Assembly (NCBI RefSeq): GCF_003634585.1
Contig: NZ_RBLG01000002.1
Coordinates: 434,001-498,000, forward strand
Reading direction: 5' to 3'
DNA from: Gillisia mitskevichiae
GTDB taxonomy: Bacteria; Bacteroidota; Bacteroidia; Flavobacteriales; Flavobacteriaceae
Length of the DNA stretch: 64,000 bases
The notes under the pieces were generated by a model that was given only the letters and a program-made list of their open reading frames with translations, did no database searches and was not told the DNA's origin. Shown here one piece after another: positions 44,595-52,107 of the stretch (its first letter is position 1; each line of letters begins with the position of its first letter). The position numbers and the translations under genes were made by a program.

Positions 44595-45515
44595 ATGGAA
44601 TTTACAAACCCCCTTATTTACGGGGTGCCCGTTTTTTTAGCACTTATCGTGTTGGAATTAACTTATAGTAAAACCCATCACAACGAAGAGTTGTATAAAT
44701 GGAAAGATCTTTTTTCAAGCCTTTCTATGGGTATTGGATCTGCGGTAATAGCTGCATTGATAAAAACAGTTTCCATCATTCTTTTATTCGAATTTGTCTA
44801 TGAATTGTTCAACCCGATTGTTGATGGGGTAAGAACAAATATTATGGGGTGGAAATCCTTTGGTTATGCATGGTATGTCTGGATCTTATGTATGTTATTA
44901 GACGATTTCAGTTATTATTGGTTTCATAGGCAAAATCACATGGTACGTTTTTTCTGGGCAGCCCATATCGTACATCATTCTTCAGATAATTTTAATCTTG
45001 GAACAGCGGTTCGTAATGGCTGGTTCACTATTATCTATAAACCTTTTTTTTATGTGTGGATTGTAATAATAGGATTTCCACCAGAAATGGTGGTGGTATG
45101 CCTAGGAATTGAAGCCTTATGGCAATTCCAATTACACACCAAATATGTTCCCAAAATGGGAATTATAGAAAAGTTTCTCAATACCCATACTATGCACCAA
45201 GTACATCATTCCAAGAATTTGGAATATATGGATAAAAATCATGGTGGTATTTTAAATATTTTTGATAGAATTTTTGGTACTTGGAAAGAGTTGGATCCTT
45301 CAGTAGATATAGAATATGGAGTTTCTACTCCACCCGATTCTTTTAATCTATGGGTTATCCTAACTCATGAATACCAAAATATCTGGCAGGATACCAAGAA
45401 ATCAAAGAACTGGAAACATAAATTCATGTATGTGTTTGGACCTCCTGGCTGGAGCCATGATGGGAGTACCAAAACCGTTAAAGAGATGCGGAAAGAATTA
45501 AAAATGGATAGTTAA
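44595..45515 (+). CDS. Sterol desaturase/fatty acid hydroxylase-family membrane protein
   Basis: 306 residues with several membrane helices and the histidine boxes of the di-iron hydroxylase family: HRQNH (111-115), HIVHH (124-128), HTMHQVHH and the final NHGG...FDRIFGT region. These proteins insert oxygen or desaturate lipids at a membrane di-iron site. The substrate in Bacteroidota could be a carotenoid, hopanoid or fatty acid and cannot be read from the sequence. It has its own promoter box. A second member of this superfamily is cut by the right window edge. Confidence 0.87.
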   Translation: MEFTNPLIYGVPVFLALIVLELTYSKTHHNEELYKWKDLFSSLSMGIGSAVIAALIKTVSIILLFEFVYELFNPIVDGVRTNIMGWKSFGYAWYVWILCMLLDDFSYYWFHRQNHMVRFFWAAHIVHHSSDNFNLGTAVRNGWFTIIYKPFFYVWIVIIGFPPEMVVVCLGIEALWQFQLHTKYVPKMGIIEKFLNTHTMHQVHHSKNLEYMDKNHGGILNIFDRIFGTWKELDPSVDIEYGVSTPPDSFNLWVILTHEYQNIWQDTKKSKNWKHKFMYVFGPPGWSHDGSTKTVKEMRKELKMDS

Positions 45516-45590
45516 CTTTTTAAATTTCATTTCCATAAAGTTTAATGTAATATTGGAAAAATCTAGTGACTATTAATTTTCAAAATTAAT

Positions 45591-46394
45591 TTAATACTCC
45601 CACTTTCTTTTCTCATTCAATTCCTCCATATGGTCAATTTCTTCCTGTGGAATAACCTTTAAAAACGACGAATGTTGTTCTATAGCATATTCTAATTTTT
45701 CAACTATATCTTCTATAGAATCATTTTCATAATCAAATTCTAAAGCTGGTTTAACTTGGAAACTTTGAAGAATACCTCTTTTCTTAAGTCGAATCCCCTT
45801 CTTATCAAAAGATCTTCTAAATCCATCTATAACAATGGGAATAACTATTGGTCTATGTTGTCTTATTATGTGAGCAGTTCCCTTTCTAATAGGTTTAAAA
45901 GGCTTGGTAGTTCCTTGAGGAAAAGTGATCACCCATCCATCCTTTAATGCGACTCCTATATTGTCGGTGTCCTCTGTATTTACTTCCCTTTTTATATCTT
46001 TTCCTTTAGAACGCCAAGTTCTTTCTACAGTGATCGCTCCAGCATAAGCCATGATTCTAGTAAGTAAGCCTGCCTGCATAGTTTCTTTGGCAGCTACATA
46101 ATATAAGTTCAATTTTGGTTGCCATAAGTACCCTACGTTTTTAATGTTATCTACCCTCCCACTTAAACTCGCATTAAAAACATGAAACATGGCTGTAACG
46201 TCTGCAAAATAAGTTTGGTGATTAGAAACAAAAAGCACGTTAGTACTGGGAAGATTCTTAATAATATCGGAGCCTTCAATGTGTAATTCATTAAATCCTC
46301 TATAGCGTCTATGGGATAGTACACCAAAAATACGAATTAACCATTTTTTTATAAATAGGTAATGTCCAAATGGATTTTTAGTAAATAATCCCAT
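45591..46394 (-). CDS. 1-acylglycerol-3-phosphate acyltransferase-like (PlsC family)
   Basis: 267 residues. The PlsC domain begins near 45 with LFVSNHQTYFADV, where the catalytic His59 and Asp65 are spaced H(x)5D instead of the usual H(x)4D. The third block reads FPQGTTKP where most enzymes have FPEGTRS. Block IV IVIPIVIDGFR is recognisable. No signal peptide; probably membrane-associated. It is likely a lysophospholipid or related acyltransferase of a divergent flavobacterial subgroup. Confidence 0.78.
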   Translation of the reverse strand: MGLFTKNPFGHYLFIKKWLIRIFGVLSHRRYRGFNELHIEGSDIIKNLPSTNVLFVSNHQTYFADVTAMFHVFNASLSGRVDNIKNVGYLWQPKLNLYYVAAKETMQAGLLTRIMAYAGAITVERTWRSKGKDIKREVNTEDTDNIGVALKDGWVITFPQGTTKPFKPIRKGTAHIIRQHRPIVIPIVIDGFRRSFDKKGIRLKKRGILQSFQVKPALEFDYENDSIEDIVEKLEYAIEQHSSFLKVIPQEEIDHMEELNEKRKWEY

Positions 46395-46438
46395 GTGAAT
46401 ATGATTGATCTTGAATTGTTAATATTATCTTAAAAAGT

Positions 46439-46446
46439 CAAAGATA
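46439..46446 (-). promoter_or_regulatory. Candidate -7 promoter box for the PlsC-like gene
   Basis: CAAAGATA on the plus strand reads TATCTTTG on the minus strand, 45 bp upstream of the ATG at 46394. Confidence 0.5.
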
Positions 46447-46456
46447 CTAATAAAGT

Positions 46457-47098
46457 TTAGAGTGCCTGCTTCAATAAATCTTTTAATTCACTTAGCATCA
46501 TTGCAGTTGCACCCCATACTATATGACCATTCAGAGAAAAAGCTGGCACTTGTATATTTTCAGCATAAGATGTACTTAATTCTTGAGAGACCAAGTTTCT
46601 ATCATCCATAAAATCTTCCAAGTCTATTTCCAGTATTTTTTCAACCTCAGATTCCTGTGGAATAAGTTCCGGGGTTCTATCTATAAGTCCAACATAGGGA
46701 TGAACCCAAAAATTACTGGGAGGAATATATAATTTGGTTAATTTTTTTACAACCCTCACCTCTGCTTGTGGAATCCCAACTTCTTCTTCCGTTTCCCGAA
46801 GAGCCGTATATTTTAAATTTTTATCAAAATTCTCTACTCGTCCACCAGGAAATCCAACTTGATTGGAATGAACCCCTTTATATGTCTTTCTTAGAATTAA
46901 AACCAAATTCGTGATTTCCTTTCTATTAGGATAAAATAGCGCCATAACCCCCGCTTTATTGGGCTTATTAGCTTTTATATCTATATCTGCTAATTCCTTA
47001 ATTCGTAATAATGGAGCTAATTTATGTTGAGCCTCCACGCCAGGGAGTTCTAAATTCTTTAAATTTGAAATTTTATATGTAAATTCAGTAAAATTCAT
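46457..47098 (-). CDS. NUDIX hydrolase, CoA pyrophosphatase type (NudL-like)
   Basis: 213 residues. The CoAse signature precedes the NUDIX box (LVLILRKTYKGVHSNQVGF, then PGGRVENFD), and the box itself ends ALRETEEEVGI. The family cleaves CoA and acyl-CoA to 4'-phosphopantetheine and 3',5'-ADP. The N-terminus is long and conserved (LPGVEAQHKLAPLLR), so ATG at 47098 is the true start. This ATG overlaps the ATG of the divergent cyclophilin gene by two bases (CATG). A minus-strand TATTTTTG box at 47177-47184 lies inside the cyclophilin coding sequence. Confidence 0.87.
   Translation of the reverse strand: MNFTEFTYKISNLKNLELPGVEAQHKLAPLLRIKELADIDIKANKPNKAGVMALFYPNRKEITNLVLILRKTYKGVHSNQVGFPGGRVENFDKNLKYTALRETEEEVGIPQAEVRVVKKLTKLYIPPSNFWVHPYVGLIDRTPELIPQESEVEKILEIDLEDFMDDRNLVSQELSTSYAENIQVPAFSLNGHIVWGATAMMLSELKDLLKQAL
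47060..47067 (+). promoter_or_regulatory. Candidate -7 box for the cyclophilin gene, inside the NUDIX coding region
   Basis: TAAATTTG matches TAnnTTTG, 29 bp upstream of the cyclophilin ATG and within the first codons of the divergent NUDIX gene. Confidence 0.5.
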
Positions 47099-47837
47099 GA
47101 CACGAAAAATTTCTTATCTTTTAATTTCTTTTGTTCTATTATTGGCAAGTTGTGAAGATACACAAAAATCAAAGATCAAAAATACAGGTTCATCTTCCTC
47201 TAATACTATAACAAAGGTAAAAGACTCTTCAGAAAATAAAATCAATTCATCTAAGAAAAAAAAGGACAAATTATTCCTTCATGATGAACCCATGCTTGTT
47301 CAAGAAAAGTTAATTCCATTTTTAACTGAATATGGAAAGAAAAATACAGAAAACAAGATTAGAATAAGTACCAGGTTTGGGGATATAGATATTGTACTTT
47401 ATAACGACACTCCATTACATAGGGCTAATATGATCTTACTAATTAAAGAAGGATATTTTAATGGTACTTTTTTCCATAGAGTTGCTAATGGCTTTGTAAT
47501 TCAAGGAGGGAACTCAGATAATAAAGACACAAGTATTAAGAGAAATAATATTGGCTCCTACTTAATTCCAAGTGAATTTGAAGCCGGACATAGACATACT
47601 CGAGGTGCATTTTCAGCAGCTAAATATGCAGAACAAAATGTTAGTAAAGCATCTTCGCCATTTGAGTTCTTTATTGTGCAAAGTGAAAGAGGTGCTCATC
47701 ATTTGGATAATGATCACACTGTTTATGGAAAAGTGATAAAAGGCATGGACGTAGTAGATGAAATTGCTAAACAGCCTATTGGAGAAGGAGAATGGCCTTT
47801 AATCAATATTCCTATTACAGTAGAGATCCTAAAATAA
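47097..47837 (+). CDS. Cyclophilin-type peptidyl-prolyl isomerase, lipoprotein
   Basis: 246 residues with a lipoprotein signal (SFVLLLASC), a Ser/Lys-rich linker and a cyclophilin domain. Visible family elements are FHRVANGFVIQGGNSDN (catalytic Arg and FxxxxQGG), ARG-like HTRGAFSAAKYA, SPFEFFIVQ and HTVYGKVIKGMDVVDEI. It catalyses cis-trans proline isomerisation of exported proteins. No Met lies between the ATG and the lipobox, so the start overlapping the NUDIX start is firm. Confidence 0.92.
   Translation: MTRKISYLLISFVLLLASCEDTQKSKIKNTGSSSSNTITKVKDSSENKINSSKKKKDKLFLHDEPMLVQEKLIPFLTEYGKKNTENKIRISTRFGDIDIVLYNDTPLHRANMILLIKEGYFNGTFFHRVANGFVIQGGNSDNKDTSIKRNNIGSYLIPSEFEAGHRHTRGAFSAAKYAEQNVSKASSPFEFFIVQSERGAHHLDNDHTVYGKVIKGMDVVDEIAKQPIGEGEWPLINIPITVEILK
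47177..47184 (-). promoter_or_regulatory. Candidate -7 box for the NUDIX gene, inside the cyclophilin coding region
   Basis: CAAAAATA on the plus strand is TATTTTTG on the minus strand, 78 bp upstream of the NUDIX ATG. The local sequence is A-rich, so a chance match is possible. Confidence 0.35.
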
Positions 47838-47958
47838 TTATAGGTAGTTTAGTACAAATTCAATTCATCTTTAAATCTATACAATTCAGTAAGTTAAAAT
47901 ATTAAACAAATAAGATCTGAGTCTATATTTGATCTTATAACTAATAAAACTTTAAATT

Positions 47959-48384
47959 ATGAAAACAATTGCAGTGTTAATCGCATTATTTTTAAGTCAA
48001 CTATTTTATGCGCAATCTGCTACCTCGCCGGAAATTTCGGTGAGTGTAGAGAACATTAAAAGTGATAATGGAATGATATTATTCGGAGTTTATTCTAAGA
48101 ACACTTTTCTTAAAGCCGCTCCAGAATTTAGTGCACAAAGTAAAATTGTAGATGGAGTAGCGAGTGTTACATTTAAGGATTTGCCATCAGGAACCTATGC
48201 TATTTCATGTTTCCATGATAAAAACGCCAATTCACAAATGGATTTTGAACCAACGGGAATGCCTTTAGAACCTTATGGAATATCTAATAATAAGATAAAC
48301 GATTATGGACCACCACTTTGGACAGATGCTAAATTTGAACTGGAAAATGAATCCCTAAACATGACTATCAAGTTAACCAACTAA
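47959..48384 (+). CDS. Exported DUF2141-domain protein
   Basis: 141 residues with a signal peptide (1 to ~19, ending LFYAQ). The DUF2141 beta-sandwich shows ISVSVENIKSDNGMILFGVY, PSGTYAISCFHDKNANSQMD and GMPLEPYGISNN. The DxNxNxxMD stretch looks like a calcium-binding loop. Function of the family is unknown; it is widespread in Bacteroidota and Proteobacteria as small envelope proteins. Stand-alone gene. Confidence 0.82.
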   Translation: MKTIAVLIALFLSQLFYAQSATSPEISVSVENIKSDNGMILFGVYSKNTFLKAAPEFSAQSKIVDGVASVTFKDLPSGTYAISCFHDKNANSQMDFEPTGMPLEPYGISNNKINDYGPPLWTDAKFELENESLNMTIKLTN

Positions 48385-48460
48385 CTATAGGTAAGTGAAG
48401 CTGAATTATAAGTTTTAATAGAAAAAATCAATACCTTTACATTCGTATTAATTCTATTAT

Positions 48461-49417
48461 ATGACTATAACTCAGCTTCAATATGTTCTAGCAGTTGCAG
48501 AACATCAAAATTTCACAAAAGCAGCCCTCAAGGTTTTTGTCACTCAACCAACTTTGAGTATGCAAATTCAGAAATTAGAAGAGGAACTTGGTGTTAAGAT
48601 CTTTGACCGAACCAAGAAACCTATTCAATTAACCGAGACTGGAAGAAAAATCGTAAATCAGGCACGAAATATCGTGAATGAGAGCGACCGCATTCAAGAT
48701 ATAGTAGATCAAGAAAAAGGCTTTATTGGGGGTACATTTAGATTAGGTATAATTCCAACCGTAATGCCAACCTTATTACCTATGTTTCTTACAAACTTCA
48801 TTAAGAAATACCCAAAGGTTAAGCTAAAAATTGAAGAATTAAATACAGAAGCGATAATTGAACGTTTAAATGATGGACATTTAGATGCGGCTATTGCTGC
48901 AACTCCTTTAGAATTGGATGGAATAAAAGAACAGGTGTTATACTATGAACCTTTTGTAGCTTACATTCCTGAAGGTCATCGGTTGTCCACGAAAAATAAC
49001 TTAAACGTTGAAGATCTAGATATAGACGATATGTTGCTTTTGGAGGATGGCCATTGCTTTAAAGATGGCATTGTTAATCTATGTAAAGCTTCCAGAAATT
49101 ACGATGGAGACAACTTTCAATTAGAAAGTGGAAGTTTTGAAACACTTTTAAAATTGGCCAATGAAGGATTAGGTATGACTTTACTTCCATACTTGCATAC
49201 CTTGGATCTGGGGGAGAAAGAACGCCAGAGATTAAAAATGTTCGTAGAACCTGCACCGGCTAGGGAAGTAAGTTTAATTTACACCAAAAGTGAATTAAAA
49301 ATGCAAATTATAGAAGCACTCCGCACAACAATTGCAGGAGTTATTAAAGGAGCTATAGCTTTCCAGAATGTAAAGATTATAAGTCCCTTAAATAATAGAA
49401 AGAATGTTACAAATTAA
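48461..49417 (+). CDS. oxyR: LysR-type regulator, OxyR (hydrogen-peroxide sensor)
   Basis: 318 residues. The N-terminal winged helix TITQLQYVLAVAEHQNFTK...QPTLSMQIQKLEEELG is LysR-type. The ligand domain contains GHCFKDGIVNLC, placing cysteines at residues 199 and 208. These are the positions and spacing of the two redox cysteines of E. coli OxyR, so peroxide sensing by disulfide formation is well supported. Target genes are not evident here, although trxB, sodC and OsmC-fusion genes are in the window. Its stop codon is part of a terminator stem shared with the next gene. Confidence 0.9.
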   Translation: MTITQLQYVLAVAEHQNFTKAALKVFVTQPTLSMQIQKLEEELGVKIFDRTKKPIQLTETGRKIVNQARNIVNESDRIQDIVDQEKGFIGGTFRLGIIPTVMPTLLPMFLTNFIKKYPKVKLKIEELNTEAIIERLNDGHLDAAIAATPLELDGIKEQVLYYEPFVAYIPEGHRLSTKNNLNVEDLDIDDMLLLEDGHCFKDGIVNLCKASRNYDGDNFQLESGSFETLLKLANEGLGMTLLPYLHTLDLGEKERQRLKMFVEPAPAREVSLIYTKSELKMQIIEALRTTIAGVIKGAIAFQNVKIISPLNNRKNVTN

Positions 49418-49443
49418 AAGATCGGCCAAATGGCCGATCTTTT
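49416..49443. terminator. Compact bidirectional terminator shared by oxyR and a small convergent gene
   Basis: Perfect 13-bp arms AAAAGATCGGCCA (49416-49428) and TGGCCGATCTTTT (49431-49443). The left arm starts in the oxyR stop codon and the right arm ends in the stop codon of the minus-strand gene. Confidence 0.9.
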
Positions 49444-49636
49444 AATTTAAATATATTAGACACTGATTTAATTCAGGATTCTGCTGAGTAAGGGAAACTA
49501 TCCAGATTTTCAATTCCTCAATTTCGTGAGGTAATAATCTTTGAAGTGCCTTTTTAACTTCTTTGCAGAAAAGTACGGCATCAAAACTTACTTTGTCAAG
49601 TATTGTTTTGGTGTATTCAAACATCGCTCTCGCCAT
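49442..49636 (-). CDS. Conserved small protein of unknown function
   Basis: 64 residues: a basic, amphipathic helical protein beginning ARAMFEYTKTILDKVSFD, with KEVKKALQRLLPHEIEELK in the middle. It resembles small cytoplasmic proteins common in flavobacteria that have no assigned function; I recognise the sequence type, not a domain. It has no signal peptide or membrane helix. It ends in the shared terminator with oxyR. A real gene is supported by full use of the frame up to that terminator and the non-random composition. Confidence 0.7.
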   Translation of the reverse strand: MARAMFEYTKTILDKVSFDAVLFCKEVKKALQRLLPHEIEELKIWIVSLTQQNPELNQCLIYLN

Positions 49637-49767
49637 AATTTGATACTGTTTTAAGTTGTTGATTTAATTTAAGTAAAAGTAGAATTATACTATAGGCAGG
49701 TTTTATTAAATCCTCTCTAATATAGGAAAATTTAAACAGTTCTGCAATGAAGCAATTGTTTAATAAT

Positions 49768-50568
49768 TTAGAATCTATTATCTCCACTAATTATATCTCC
49801 AATTCCTCCTAAAATACTGCCTTCACCTTTATCTTTACCACCACCTTGAGGCGCTGCTTGTAGTACTCTATTGGCCAATCTGCTAAAAGGTAAAGACTGA
49901 ACATAGACAACACCAGGACCTGTTAGAGTTGCAAAGAATAAACCTTCTCCACCAAAAATGGTGTTTTTAATACCTCCAACAAATTCGATATCGTAATTCA
50001 CATCTTGCGTAAAACCAATGATACATCCAGTATCTACACATAGTTTTTCACCAACTTTTAATTCCTTGCGAGCCATTGTTCCACCAGCATGCACGAAAGC
50101 CATTCCATCTCCTTCTAATTTTTGCATAATGAAACCTTCACCGCCAAAAAGTCCTCTCCCTAATTTCCTGCTGAATTCGATTCCGATAGAAACGCCTTTA
50201 GCAGCACATAAGAAAGCATCTTTTTGACAAATGAATTTCCCTCCATATTTACTAAGATCTATTGGCAATATTTTTCCTGGGTAAGGTGAAGCAAAACTCA
50301 CCTTTTTCTTACCAGAAATCTCATTAGAAAAAAGAGTCATGAATAAACTTTCTCCTGTGAGCAATCTTTTTCCAGCTCCAAGTACTTTCCCTAGAAAGCC
50401 TTCATTTTGTTTGGATCCATCTCCAAAAATAGTGTTCATTTTAATCCCACTATCCATCATCATAAAATTTCCTGCTTCTGCAATAACTGCCTCATTTGGA
50501 TCTAACTCCAATTCTACATATTGCATTTCTTCGCCGAATATTTGGTAATCTATTTCGTGTGCATTCAT
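49768..50568 (-). CDS. TIGR00266/AIM24-family protein
   Basis: 266 residues from the ATG at 50568 (MNAHEIDYQIFGEEMQ). A TTG at 50586 would add six residues but the ATG fits the family opening. It is a beta-rich, glycine-rich protein with LDPNEAVIAEAGNFMMMD, GGEGFIMQKLEGDG, VHAGGTMARKEL and the end region GGEGLFFATLTGPGVVYVQS, typical of the AIM24/TIGR00266 family (double beta-sandwich trimer). Biochemical role is unknown in bacteria. It lies downstream of a DUF4442 gene on the same strand (65 bp), so the two may be co-transcribed. Confidence 0.88.
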   Translation of the reverse strand: MNAHEIDYQIFGEEMQYVELELDPNEAVIAEAGNFMMMDSGIKMNTIFGDGSKQNEGFLGKVLGAGKRLLTGESLFMTLFSNEISGKKKVSFASPYPGKILPIDLSKYGGKFICQKDAFLCAAKGVSIGIEFSRKLGRGLFGGEGFIMQKLEGDGMAFVHAGGTMARKELKVGEKLCVDTGCIIGFTQDVNYDIEFVGGIKNTIFGGEGLFFATLTGPGVVYVQSLPFSRLANRVLQAAPQGGGKDKGEGSILGGIGDIISGDNRF

Positions 50569-50633
50569 AATAACTTGTTTATGCAAATAGGTAGTATAAG
50601 TTTAAAAATGTTACAATCCTATAATAGAATTCC

Positions 50634-51095
50634 CTAGTTTTTGCTCTTTAATCGAACAGTCCATTCAAATTCAAATGTAGAAACTTCTACTCCGTCTTCA
50701 TTTAATCCCACAGATTTCATCCAAAAAGTTTGACCTTCACCAGTTCTAATTGTTTCTTGAATTGCTTCTGTAATTAGATGCCCGTCATTACATGTGAATT
50801 CTAATTTCCCTGTAGCTTTCTTTGTGAAATGTGCTTTATTTTGAGCTACTAACATAGAGATCTTCTTACCACTTTCTTGGATCTGACCAATGACCATTGC
50901 GCCAGTACTTAACTCTGCAGCCATTGCCTGTACCGCAAAGTACATAGAATTGAACGGGTTTTGATTGATCCATTTGTGCCGAACTTTAACTGTACAGCTT
51001 TCCTGATTGATCTCTTTAACTCGAACTCCACACAACCAAGCGCTAGGTAGTTTCAAAATTAAAAATTTATTGAGTTTCCCTGGTGTTATCTTCAT
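50634..51095 (-). CDS. DUF4442 hotdog-fold protein (thioesterase-like)
   Basis: 153 residues of the DUF4442 hotdog-like family: WLCGVRVKEINQESCTVKV, NPFNSMYFAVQAMAAELSTGAM and the end TFEFEWTVRLK. The fold and the Asn-Pro-x-x-S-x-Y helix match acyl-CoA thioesterase-like proteins. Substrate and activity are unproven. No signal peptide. Confidence 0.78.
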   Translation of the reverse strand: MKITPGKLNKFLILKLPSAWLCGVRVKEINQESCTVKVRHKWINQNPFNSMYFAVQAMAAELSTGAMVIGQIQESGKKISMLVAQNKAHFTKKATGKLEFTCNDGHLITEAIQETIRTGEGQTFWMKSVGLNEDGVEVSTFEFEWTVRLKSKN

Positions 51096-51188
51096 TATCG
51101 ATATTAATTTTTCCTAAAAGTATCTAAAAATTATTGAACCCCGAAATGTTAAACTTTTCTTAAAATTAATAACAATACAGTACTTTGT

Positions 51189-51221
51189 TTTGCATAATAC
51201 CATCTTAAAGATATATATTTG
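51189..51221 (+). promoter_or_regulatory. Candidate promoter of the DUF4870-PadR-PspC operon (-33 and -7 boxes)
   Basis: TTTG at 51189-51192 and TATATTTG at 51214-51221 match the Bacteroidota -33 TTTG and -7 TAnnTTTG elements with a 21-bp spacer, 20 bp before the ATG at 51242. Confidence 0.6.
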
Positions 51222-51241
51222 TATAAGAAAATCAATCAACT

Positions 51242-51766
51242 ATGGAAACTACATCATCACAACCAGACAAAACAGTTGCCGCATTTGTCCATCTTTCGAC
51301 CTTTAGTAAATATCTATTTCCGTTTGGAAACTTCATATTTCCTTTAATTCTATGGACTGCTAAACAGAAGGATCCTTTTGTTGATCATCATGGCAAACAA
51401 GCCTTGAATTTTCAAATAAGTATGTTTCTATATTTTATACTATTAGTATGTATTGGAATTGCTGGAGTAGTCTTTTGGGGAGTTCACTTTAATTTAGATG
51501 ATCCTTTTATTATTTCAGAGAATTATATAAGCACAGGTCATCCTCATAATTTAATATCGTTGTTCGTATTTGCAGCAATTCTAGGATTCCTATTATTAGG
51601 GTTATTTGTTCTAGATATTGTAGCTGTAATCCTTGCTACCATCAAAGCAAGTGAAGGACAATTATATAAATATCCTTTAACCATCAATTTCATCAAGCCA
51701 ACTCAAGTTGGCAACAATCAATCAAAAAATGAACAGTTTAACAACAATCAAAATCAAACGCTATGA
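51242..51766 (+). CDS. DUF4870 membrane protein
   Basis: 174 residues. The N-terminal region AAFVHLSTFSKYLFPFGNFIFPLILW leads into KDPFVDHHGKQALNFQISM, a DUF4870 hallmark. Three or more membrane helices follow, then a hydrophilic Asn/Gln-rich tail. Function unknown; homologues often sit next to PspC or PadR genes in Bacteroidota. It is the first gene of the operon. The stop overlaps the PadR start (ATGA), so translation is coupled. Confidence 0.85.
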   Translation: METTSSQPDKTVAAFVHLSTFSKYLFPFGNFIFPLILWTAKQKDPFVDHHGKQALNFQISMFLYFILLVCIGIAGVVFWGVHFNLDDPFIISENYISTGHPHNLISLFVFAAILGFLLLGLFVLDIVAVILATIKASEGQLYKYPLTINFIKPTQVGNNQSKNEQFNNNQNQTL

Positions 51767-52107
51767 AGATTGAAAACACCAAAGCACAAATGCGTAAAGG
51801 AGTGCTGGAGTATTGCATTCTATCGGTGTTGAAAGATACAGATGCCTATGTGGCAGAGATCTTAGACACCCTTAAAGACGCAAAATTATTAGTGGTGGAA
51901 GGAACAATTTATCCTTTGCTTACCCGGCTTAAAAATGCTGGATTATTAAGCTATCGCTGGGAAGAATCTACCAGTGGACCCCCAAGAAAATATTATGGCT
52001 TAACAGATACTGGCCAATTATTTTTAACCGAACTAACCCATACCTGGGATGAACTTCAAACCGCTGTACAAGTTGTAACCACTCAAAAAAACAAAAATCA
52101 TGAATAA
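51763..52107 (+). CDS. PadR-family transcriptional regulator
   Basis: 114 residues with the PadR winged-helix core (KGVLEYCILSVLKDTDAYVAEIL; VEGTIYPLLTRLKNAGLLSYRW; PPRKYYGLTDTG). PadR proteins usually repress membrane-protein or transport genes. Encoded inside its likely target operon, with 4- and 8-bp overlaps to its neighbours. Confidence 0.9.
   Translation: MKIENTKAQMRKGVLEYCILSVLKDTDAYVAEILDTLKDAKLLVVEGTIYPLLTRLKNAGLLSYRWEESTSGPPRKYYGLTDTGQLFLTELTHTWDELQTAVQVVTTQKNKNHE

Noticed and set aside
44413-44640. 75-codon plus-strand ORF beginning in the spacer before the sterol desaturase-like gene
   Set aside because: It contains the hairpin and the TACTTTTG promoter box, overlaps the true gene by 46 bp and has low-complexity hydrophobic content without family features.
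50569-50586. Six-residue extension (TTG start) of the TIGR00266 protein
   Set aside because: The ATG at 50568 gives the expected N-terminus (MNAHEIDYQIFGEE), and TTG is a weaker start.
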